Shown piece by piece: positions 30,425-37,046 of a stretch of 64,000 bases of DNA. Position numbers and translations under genes: made by a program. Each line of letters starts with the position of its first letter. The stretch's first letter is position 1. The stretch is taken from NCBI GenBank assembly GCA_035946625.1, contig DASYZE010000023.1, positions 7,410 through 71,409 on the forward strand, read 5' to 3'. Under the pieces are notes generated by a model. The model was not told the origin of the DNA and ran no database searches. It saw only the letters and a program-made list of their open reading frames with translations. The stretch is from DASYXZ01 sp035946625. GTDB taxonomy: Bacteria > Acidobacteriota > Terriglobia > UBA7540.

Positions 30425-30475
30425 ATAATTCATCCTTCATCCTTTACCCTTTAACCTTTACCCTTTAACCTTTCG
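30425..30475. repeat. Heptamer repeat, ACCCTTT/AACCTTT family
   Basis: TTCATCC, TTCATCC, TTTACCC, TTTAACC, TTTACCC and TTTAACC units. It includes the endolysin stop codon and codes for the final residues. Confidence 0.85.
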
Positions 30476-31263
30476 GCGTAGATCCCCATCCGGTGCAACC
30501 CGTTTTCAACGTAATGCGGGTCCCAACACTTGCCGTAGGGCTGCCCGGTGTTCCAGCAGGAAAACATTTCGGAAAACTCGCGCGCCAGATCGAGCTGAAA
30601 GGCGGCGGCAAACTCGGCCAGCAATTCCAGCGCCACCCGATAATGGAACGCTGGCTCGAGCAAATCGCGCACCGTGCCGCTCCGCCCCACCATGTGGTAG
30701 CCCATGATCTGGGTGTAGCCCCAGGACGTGGCCAGCTCGCGCAAACCTTCGTCGGGCAGGGCCGCCAGCGCCTGGCGATGGTTGGCCCCCAGGGCGGGCG
30801 GAAGAAATTGCGCGTGGAATTCGTCCGCCTTGGGATGCAGCACGCGGCCCAGCTCCGCTCGCAAATCGTCGCAGTGGATGGAGCCGTAGGCGGGCGACTG
30901 GCCGGAAACCACCGCCGCCAGATGACGATAAACCGCCGGCTCGAAGCGGGCCGCGCTCGCGTCACCCCCGGATTCGTTGGCCGTCAGCGCGCCCAGGAAT
31001 TCGGGCGGCGCCGTGGAGAATTTGCAGGCCAGGAGAATCGCCGCCTGGCAACGCTCGAAAACGCGCCCCACCAGCCGTTGCTCCGCGCGCTCACGCCCCG
31101 GCGAGTGGGCGGCGATGGTTCCACCGCCGTCGGCCGGCGGTTTGGTGGCGGGGAAACTCGTCCCCTCCAGCGCCGCGAATCGCTGCCCCGGCTTAGCCTC
31201 CGGCCAAACTACCCCGTCCTTCTGGACGCCGCCCTCTGGCAGCGCCGCTCTCTTGCCGCTCAT
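30451..31263 (-). CDS. Endolysin, lysozyme/transglycosylase-like
   Basis: 270 residues, though no ribosome site precedes the ATG and the first 70 residues are Pro/Gly rich, so a later start is possible. The catalytic core begins F-L-G-A-L-T-A-N-E-S-G-G (E about residue 96, the E-S motif of SLT/lysozyme folds), then S-W-G-Y-T-Q-I-M-G-Y-H (the G-x-x-Q-I-M motif), and C-W-N-T-G-Q-P with Y-V-E-N-G-L-H-R-M near the end. It would cleave the glycan strands of peptidoglycan. No signal peptide is seen, so it needs the holin. It is the first gene of the block. Confidence 0.75.
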   Translation of the reverse strand: MSGKRAALPEGGVQKDGVVWPEAKPGQRFAALEGTSFPATKPPADGGGTIAAHSPGRERAEQRLVGRVFERCQAAILLACKFSTAPPEFLGALTANESGGDASAARFEPAVYRHLAAVVSGQSPAYGSIHCDDLRAELGRVLHPKADEFHAQFLPPALGANHRQALAALPDEGLRELATSWGYTQIMGYHMVGRSGTVRDLLEPAFHYRVALELLAEFAAAFQLDLAREFSEMFSCWNTGQPYGKCWDPHYVENGLHRMGIYAERLKGKG

Positions 31264-31447
31264 AGAAGGAGAGTAGGTCCCGAAAATGGAACAAGGGTAA
31301 CAAGAGTCACAAGAGTCACAACTATTTTTATCCGTATAAAAGTAATGAAGTTAGAGAGCGATTTTTTCGTGCAAAATTGGAAAACGCCGATTTTTGCCCC
31401 TTTTTGCCCCATTTTTTGCCTCCCCTTGCGCTATGATGCCTTCGGCT

Positions 31448-31909
31448 ATGCGCGCTATCGTCCAAAGAGTGACTCGTGCCCAAGTTCGTGTGCAAAGTCA
31501 CGTGGTCGGCAGTATTGGCCGCGGCCTTCTTTTGTTGGTAGGCTTTTCCACTGAAGATACCCCGGATAGCGGCCGCGCGCTGGCGGAAAAGATCGTTGGC
31601 CTGCGCCTGTTCGACAATGAGCAGGGAAGAATGGACCACTCGATTCTGGAGACCGGTGGCGAAGTGTTGGTGGTGTCGCAATTCACCCTCTACGGCGATT
31701 GCCGCAAAGGCCGGCGCCCCAGTTACACACGCGCCGCGTCGCCCGAGAACGCGCGCCCGCTCTATGAAGCTTTCCTCGATTCGCTGCGTGACCTTCTACG
31801 CGGCCACGATGTCAACGTCAGCCAAGGCCGCTTTCAAGCCATGATGGAAGTGGAGTCCGTAAACGATGGCCCGGTCACTCTATTGCTGGATTCCGAGAAG
31901 GTGTTCTAA
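31448..31909 (+). CDS. dtd: D-aminoacyl-tRNA deacylase
   Basis: 153 residues; ATG at 31448 chosen because the protein starts with the family pattern M-R-A-I-V-Q-R-V. Conserved stretches: G-S-I-G-R-G-L-L-L-L-V-G, V-V-S-Q-F-T-L-Y-G-D and G-R-R-P-S-Y-T near the middle, and V-N-D-G-P-V-T-L-L-L at the end, which carries the Gly-Pro pair of the active site. The enzyme hydrolyses D-amino acids from tRNA and removes mischarged glycine. It overlaps the convergent gene by 4 bp. It is the first chromosomal gene beyond the phage block. Confidence 0.95.
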   Translation: MRAIVQRVTRAQVRVQSHVVGSIGRGLLLLVGFSTEDTPDSGRALAEKIVGLRLFDNEQGRMDHSILETGGEVLVVSQFTLYGDCRKGRRPSYTRAASPENARPLYEAFLDSLRDLLRGHDVNVSQGRFQAMMEVESVNDGPVTLLLDSEKVF

Positions 31910-33441
31910 GACGTGCTTGCGGCGCGGCGGAATAAGACCTGCGGTCCTTCCCTCCATGTGTCGTTCAACCCTACTTGAATGATTTTGATGGCGGGATCGA
32001 AGTAACGAATCACACGCTCTGTGGTGGAATGAAAACGAAAGGCAGGAGACACAAGATAGAGCAGCGGAGGCTGGCGTGAAAGCTCGACCCCGTGAAAGTA
32101 ACCGTACTCCTGAAATTGGCCGCGCTCCAGCAGCCACTTGACGCGCAGCCAATAATCCAGCCCCTGCACGGGAAGATTGATCTCTTCCTGAACCTTCAGC
32201 TCGATCACCGCCAAACGCCCGCGCCGCGTCACCGCCAAAATGTCAATCACGCCGCGGTCCTTCGCCGAAAAAGCCGGCACCTGCGGATAGACGCTCTCCG
32301 GGATGAGATCCGCATCCACCCTGGTGATATCCCGCAGCAGCAGGCTTTCAAGCCAGCGCTCTGACTGAAGGCGATAGTACTCGGAGGATTTGTCCCGGTT
32401 GCGCGCATTGCGCACTTCGAGAACCCGATGCGCGAATTCCCGAAACTCGGTACGGTTGTTTTCCTCGAGCTTGCGATAATTTCCTTCCAGGCCGAAATAT
32501 ATCTGCGGAGAGATCTGTTTTTCCACGCGGGCAATTTCCAATCCGCGCACGCGCAGGGAAGTGAAATTTCCAGAGGCATCCGCCACCAGGTCCATCTGTT
32601 CCAATGACGCACCCAGGGCTTTGTGCAGCAGCGGGCGATGCGTCTCAATGAGTAACTCGTTCCGGCGGCGCGGCGCCAGGCGCGTCTCAACGTTTCCGAA
32701 ATCCAGTGCATCAGCCTGAATGGCGTTGGCCTGCCCCGACTTCCATTCCCAAATTTCAACTTGCACCGCGCGATGGTTGAGACAAGACGCTCTGTGCCCG
32801 GTGAGACGAACCACCGAAGGGGGCAGAAACAATTTCAGTTTGGGCAAGGTCACGCCGTCAGCATGAGCGCGCAGCCAGTCCAGCCAAATCAGGCCGTGGG
32901 CCAGAGCGGCGTCCCCGGCAGCAGGTGACTCTTCTTCGGCGCAGCCCAGAAACGCCCACCCGGAGCTACCCAGGCGCGCCAGGCCGCGCGTGTACCAGGT
33001 GGAAAAGGAGTGCTCCAAGTCCGATCGATTGCTGACACGCTCCCAACGCCAGCCGTGATTGTTACGTTCGAGCATTCCAAGGAATTCTTTGCGAAACCGC
33101 CCGCGGTCAGCGGCGCGCGTGCGACCGGATTTTTCAGCTTGAATAAGTTCCCGGAATTCCAGCGTGCCCGTTTCCCGACCTCCCGGCTTGCGCGCGAAGA
33201 TTCCTATGCAACCGTGGTCGCGGTAGGCAACGGATTCCACGCGCCGGGCGATGGAGCGCGAATCGTTCCAGGCTTCAAAAAGCAGTTTGTTGAATTCGAT
33301 GGTCAATTTCCAGCGCGCGGACGTCAGGTCAAACAATTCGACCTCTTCCTCCAACACGATGGGGTGAGCGAGGCAACGGATAAAAGTTTCCAGTTCGCGT
33401 TGCAGGTCAGCCAGGAGTTCAGGATCTCGACCGGGTGGCAT
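31906..33441 (-). CDS. Conserved protein with C-terminal PD-(D/E)xK nuclease-like domain
   Basis: About 511 residues from M-P-P-G-R-D-P-E-L-L at 33441. The N-terminal 300 residues are unrecognised, with many aromatic residues (W-N-D-S-R, G-W-A-F-L-G-C-A). The C-terminal part has G-V-I-D-I-L-A-V-T-R-R-G-R-L-A-V-I-E-L-K, the D-x(n)-E-x-K pattern of PD-(D/E)xK nucleases, followed by L-D-Y-W-L-R. A DNA-related role is inferred. I do not know whether it is catalytic. It ends 4 bp inside dtd. Confidence 0.55.
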   Translation of the reverse strand: MPPGRDPELLADLQRELETFIRCLAHPIVLEEEVELFDLTSARWKLTIEFNKLLFEAWNDSRSIARRVESVAYRDHGCIGIFARKPGGRETGTLEFRELIQAEKSGRTRAADRGRFRKEFLGMLERNNHGWRWERVSNRSDLEHSFSTWYTRGLARLGSSGWAFLGCAEEESPAAGDAALAHGLIWLDWLRAHADGVTLPKLKLFLPPSVVRLTGHRASCLNHRAVQVEIWEWKSGQANAIQADALDFGNVETRLAPRRRNELLIETHRPLLHKALGASLEQMDLVADASGNFTSLRVRGLEIARVEKQISPQIYFGLEGNYRKLEENNRTEFREFAHRVLEVRNARNRDKSSEYYRLQSERWLESLLLRDITRVDADLIPESVYPQVPAFSAKDRGVIDILAVTRRGRLAVIELKVQEEINLPVQGLDYWLRVKWLLERGQFQEYGYFHGVELSRQPPLLYLVSPAFRFHSTTERVIRYFDPAIKIIQVGLNDTWREGPQVLFRRAASTS

Positions 33442-33655
33442 GTTAATGCACCGGCCCATTATAGCCGCAGGAGTTTCGCGGAAGCGAGGGCACTTTCAAT
33501 TTCAGGGTTTAAGCGCGGCAAGTTGTTGGGTGCCGCACCGGCCCTCAGATCTGCGGTCGCGACACGTCTCGAGGTATTTCTCGCAAGGTCAGCATGTCAA
33601 AATAACTTCAAGGGCCTTCATGCTGAATAACGTTACGCACGGGAATGAGAATTTC

Positions 33656-33943
33656 TCAGCAGGTTCCGCAACAGGCGAGAACTTCAGGCGAGACTTCTTC
33701 AGTTACGGTTTCCTCGCAGCCGTCTTTGTCCCACGCGGCCAGAAACATCACCTTGCTATTCAAAGGGGACAAGTGAATGTAGTAGATCGTCGAGCAGTTT
33801 TCGATCTCATAAAAGTCCCTGCGGTGGGGGTCAGGATTGGCGGGCGCGCCGGTCAACAGAAGGGAGCGCAACTTTTCCACCATTTCGGCGGGATGGTTCC
33901 TTAGATTGTCGATGATCGGTTCTCTTTTCAGCCTCAATTTCAT
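33656..33943 (-). CDS. Small conserved-looking protein of unknown function
   Basis: 95 residues starting M-K-L-R-L-K-R-E-P-I-I-D-N-L. It has a helical N-terminus, then strands (F-Y-E-I-E-N-C-S-T-I-Y-Y-I-H), and ends in E-V-L-A-C-C-G-T-C, a Cys-rich tail that may bind metal. GGAGGTGG lies upstream of the ATG. It stands alone between two gene-poor stretches. No function can be given. Confidence 0.5.
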   Translation of the reverse strand: MKLRLKREPIIDNLRNHPAEMVEKLRSLLLTGAPANPDPHRRDFYEIENCSTIYYIHLSPLNSKVMFLAAWDKDGCEETVTEEVSPEVLACCGTC

Positions 33944-34446
33944 AAGCCACCTCCCGGTTCAATCCCAATTTCTATGAAGTAATACGCCCCGAGTCCGTCA
34001 AAAGTTTCACAATTTTTATCTGTCTTTTCGACGTCATTCCCACCAATTATGCTGTTGCCCGACCCATGCGTCTATTCCAGGCGATTTCTCCTCTCTCATT
34101 AGACGCTCGAAGAGCCAATCCGTTATCTGTGATCCATTTTTCTTTTCGAGCCGGAGCGGAGGCCAAGTTATGGAGCGGGATATGTTTTATGATTTGCGAA
34201 CCCGCCTTGGAGAAATGGCTTGCTTCTTCCCAAACCCTTTCGCACCGTTCAACCTGGCTCGAATGTTATTGGGCTTATCCAATCGAAACGCTCCGTTCTC
34301 GGGGTGGCGAGTTGGTGTATAAATGACATTGTTCCAGGATTCAAAAACAGAAATTGTGATTTGAGACTTTGCAATCCGGCCAAAGCGGAGCATGGAAACA
34401 TTTGCAGTGTTTAAGTATTTTCAAGAGTGAGGGAAAATAGAGGAAC
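33944..34446. other. Gap without a supported gene
   Basis: An open frame of 86 codons at 34066 on the plus strand and one of 68 on the minus strand have no ribosome site or recognisable motif. Base composition is lower in GC than neighbouring genes. It probably holds the promoter of the cytochrome-PQQ operon, but no clear -35/-10 pair was identified. Confidence 0.4.
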
Positions 34447-35277
34447 ATGTTTCTTACCTCGGTTGTGAGAAGCGGATGGATGGTCTGCTTTCTGCTGGTG
34501 ATGGCGAGCACGCTGCGGGTGGATGCGCACCGGGCAGGGCAGGGAGATGTCACTGAAGGAAGACGTCGCGGATCTGCGCTGCGGCGACCCTCACCGGAAG
34601 CGGAGCGGGGTCAGAGCCAATTTCTGAAGACCTGCTCGTTTTGTCACGGAGCGGAAGCGAATGGTGGCGCCGCGGGGCCCAACCTCATGCGCAGTCCCAT
34701 TGTGCGGCACGACGAGAAAGGGAATCTTATCGGCCAAGTGGTGCGCGAAGGGCGGCCGGAAAAAGGGATGCCGCCGATTCAGCTTACTTCTGACCAATTG
34801 AGTGATGTCGCGGCCTTCCTGCACTACCGGGTAGCCGTGTCTGACGGCCGGTCGGCGCCCAGGCCAGGCGCGGACTATTCAGCGGCAAAGCTGCTGGTGG
34901 GTAACGCAAATGCGGGCAAAGCATTCTTCAATGGCGCGGGGGGATGTTCGGCATGCCATTCGCCTACTGGAGACCTGGCGGGAATCGCCCACAAGTATCC
35001 GGCTGTAGATTTGCAAACGCGCTTTCTGTTTCCCGCCGAACCTTACCTTACGGCCACGGTCACGGACTCTTCCGGAAAACAATACAGGGGCAGGATTCGC
35101 CTGCACACGAACTATGAATTCGCCATCGAAGATAGCGATGGCTGGTACCACTCTTGGCCCCTCGACAAGGTGAAAGTGGAGGTGAAGGATCCCCTGGTGG
35201 CGCACCGCAAGCTGCTTTCCCAATTCACCGATTCCGAGATGCACGACATGCTCGCTTATCTGGAGACTTTGAAGTGA
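34447..35277 (+). CDS. Exported diheme c-type cytochrome, PQQ dehydrogenase partner
   Basis: 276 residues with an N-terminal signal peptide (W-M-V-C-F-L-L-V-M-A-S-T-L-R-V-D-A). Two heme-binding motifs, C-S-F-C-H (about 63-67) and C-S-A-C-H (about 159-163), define two cytochrome c modules. A beta-rich C-terminal region (about 190-250) follows and a last helix F-T-D-S-E-M-H-D-M-L-A-Y-L. The stop overlaps the start of the PQQ dehydrogenase gene (GTGA), so they are translated together and the cytochrome is the probable electron acceptor. Confidence 0.85.
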   Translation: MFLTSVVRSGWMVCFLLVMASTLRVDAHRAGQGDVTEGRRRGSALRRPSPEAERGQSQFLKTCSFCHGAEANGGAAGPNLMRSPIVRHDEKGNLIGQVVREGRPEKGMPPIQLTSDQLSDVAAFLHYRVAVSDGRSAPRPGADYSAAKLLVGNANAGKAFFNGAGGCSACHSPTGDLAGIAHKYPAVDLQTRFLFPAEPYLTATVTDSSGKQYRGRIRLHTNYEFAIEDSDGWYHSWPLDKVKVEVKDPLVAHRKLLSQFTDSEMHDMLAYLETLK

Positions 35278-36866
35278 TCAAATCAATCCTTCTCGTCTCA
35301 TTGTGCGTCACTTCCCTCCATGCCCAGAGTCTCGATCCCACTACATTGTTCAAGCCGCCCACCGACACATGGCCATCGCACAACGGTGATTACACCGGAA
35401 GACGTTACAGTACACTCTCCCAAATCAATCAAGACAACATTCATTCGATCACTCTGGCTTGGGCTTTCCAGACGCACCAGCAGGCGATGAAGTCGACGCC
35501 CCTCGAGGTGGATGGAATACTTTACTTCACCGTGCCTAACCACGTTTGGGCGGTGGATGCGCGGACAGGAAGGCAGATCTGGCAATTCCAGCGCCAGTCG
35601 GAAGGGAATTACATCGGCCAGCGTGGGGTGGCGATGTACCGCGACCGGTTGTTCTTCGGCACGCCCGACGCCCATTTGATTTGCCTCAACGCACGCAATG
35701 GAAAAAAGATTTGGGAGGTTGAAGTCGCCGATGTGAAGTTTGGTTACTACATCAGCGTGGCGCCCCTGGTGGTCAAGGACAAGCTGATCGTCGGAATGTC
35801 CAACGACCAGACTGACATCGCAGGTTTCCTGGACGCCCGAAGTCCCGAGGATGGCAAACTCATTTGGCACTGGGACTCGCTCCCCAAGCCGGGAGCGCCG
35901 GGATCCGAAACGTGGCCGAACAAGGAAACCATGGCGCACGGTGGAGGCACCACCTGGATGCCCGGCACTTACGATCCCGAGTTGGACTTGATTTATTGGG
36001 GCACGGGTAATCCCCACCCCGTGTTGGCCGGGGCAGTGCGACCGGGTGCGAATCTTTACACGTGTTCCATCGTTGCACTCAACGCGGACACCGGCAAGAT
36101 GGCCTGGTACTTCCAAGCTTCACCGCACGACACGCAGGACCGCGATGCGAATGAGACGCCGGTAATATTCGACGCCGAATTTCAAGGACGTCCGCGAAAA
36201 CTTCTGGCCCAGGCAAGTCGCAACGGTTATTTTTTTCTCCTCGACCGTACCACGGGTGAAAATCTGTTGAGCACAACCTTCGGCCCCCAGAATTGGTCTG
36301 CCGGACTCAACCAGCGCGGGGAACCCATTCCCAAACCGGAAAAAGAGCCGCGGCCGGAAGGCGCGTTGTTCGAGGGTTCGGGAACGAACTGGTGGGCTCC
36401 CAGCTTCGACCCCGAGACCGGCCTCTTCTATGTGAATGCCCACCACAGTTTTCTGGTGACGTACCTCACTCGAGATGAAAAGGACCCGGCCAGCGCGTCC
36501 GATCATCAGGGCGGTTTGGATAGTCCTCTCTGGGCCGAGGACATGCTGGTGGCCATCGACTACCAGACCGGCAAAATCAAATGGCAGCGGGACAGACCTC
36601 CCGACGGCGGGCAAGTGAGTTTGAGCAACGGTGCGGGGATTCTGACTACCGCAGGGCATTTGCTAGTCACGGGTGATGATTCCGGGGATCTGATCGCGCT
36701 CGATCCCGCTACGGGAAAATCATTGTGGCACGTATATGCCGGCGGCCGATTGACCGGCTGCCCGATGACGTATGAGCTGGACGGGCGCCAATACATTCTG
36801 ACCGCCGTGGACAGCGTTCTGTATGCGTGGGCGTTGTCAGAGAATTCAACCCACGTGGAGAATTAA
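35274..36866 (+). CDS. PQQ-dependent alcohol dehydrogenase (quinoprotein)
   Basis: 530 residues from the GTG at 35274, which overlaps the upstream stop and begins a signal peptide (S-I-L-L-V-S-L-C-V-T-S-L-H-A-Q). Eight-bladed propeller signs: D-W/T-W-P-S-H-N-G-D-Y-T-G-R-R-Y-S, D-A-R-T-G-R-Q-I-W-Q-F, W-G-T-G-N-P, and D-P-A-T-G-K-S-L-W-H near the end. It oxidises an alcohol or aldehyde in the periplasm and passes electrons to the cytochrome encoded just upstream. No adjacent Cys-Cys pair (typical of methanol dehydrogenases) is seen. Substrate unknown. Confidence 0.85.
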   Translation: MIKSILLVSLCVTSLHAQSLDPTTLFKPPTDTWPSHNGDYTGRRYSTLSQINQDNIHSITLAWAFQTHQQAMKSTPLEVDGILYFTVPNHVWAVDARTGRQIWQFQRQSEGNYIGQRGVAMYRDRLFFGTPDAHLICLNARNGKKIWEVEVADVKFGYYISVAPLVVKDKLIVGMSNDQTDIAGFLDARSPEDGKLIWHWDSLPKPGAPGSETWPNKETMAHGGGTTWMPGTYDPELDLIYWGTGNPHPVLAGAVRPGANLYTCSIVALNADTGKMAWYFQASPHDTQDRDANETPVIFDAEFQGRPRKLLAQASRNGYFFLLDRTTGENLLSTTFGPQNWSAGLNQRGEPIPKPEKEPRPEGALFEGSGTNWWAPSFDPETGLFYVNAHHSFLVTYLTRDEKDPASASDHQGGLDSPLWAEDMLVAIDYQTGKIKWQRDRPPDGGQVSLSNGAGILTTAGHLLVTGDDSGDLIALDPATGKSLWHVYAGGRLTGCPMTYELDGRQYILTAVDSVLYAWALSENSTHVEN

Positions 36867-37046
36867 AGTCGAATTTCCAGAAAGGAAGTGTTTCAGCTTT
36901 CGGAGGCGAATTCCGTCAGTGAGCATTGGCTCTCTTCAGTAAATCGACCGGGAGTATAGGCGCTGTTGACGCGATTGCACGCATCCACTTTTCAGGCAAG
37001 ATGTTTTAGAACCAACTTTTATCGGAGGGCTACCGGCAATGCGGCG

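Larger units (their letters stand above)
3431..31263 (-). mobile_element. Phage-derived structural gene block (Mu-like head, siphovirus-like tail), candidate domesticated element
   Basis: Every gene from the endolysin (31263) to the last tail appendage (3431) is on the minus strand in typical late-gene order: lysis, packaging, head, connector, tail. Head and packaging genes resemble Mu gp27, gp28, gp29 and I/Z. There is a tail tube, overlapping tail-chaperone frames, a tape measure and a hub, but no sheath or contractile baseplate, as in transposable siphophages of the B3/D3112 type. No integrase, transposase, repressor, replication gene or Mu F-like minor head gene was found, and no att repeat was recognised. 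The block sits between a decayed protease gene and dtd. Boundaries are set by gene content only. Confidence 0.85.

Noticed and set aside
3431..31263. Tailocin (phage-tail-like bacteriocin)
   Set aside because: Capsid, portal, scaffold and terminase genes are all present, which tailocins lack; there is no sheath gene.
31264..31447. Late promoter upstream of the endolysin
   Set aside because: AT-rich DNA with TTGCAC and TATACG exists, but spacing is wrong (about 22 bp or no -35 partner), so no promoter is claimed.
34066..34326. Small plus-strand gene of 86 codons
   Set aside because: No ribosome site, no motif, overlaps an equally plausible minus-strand frame.
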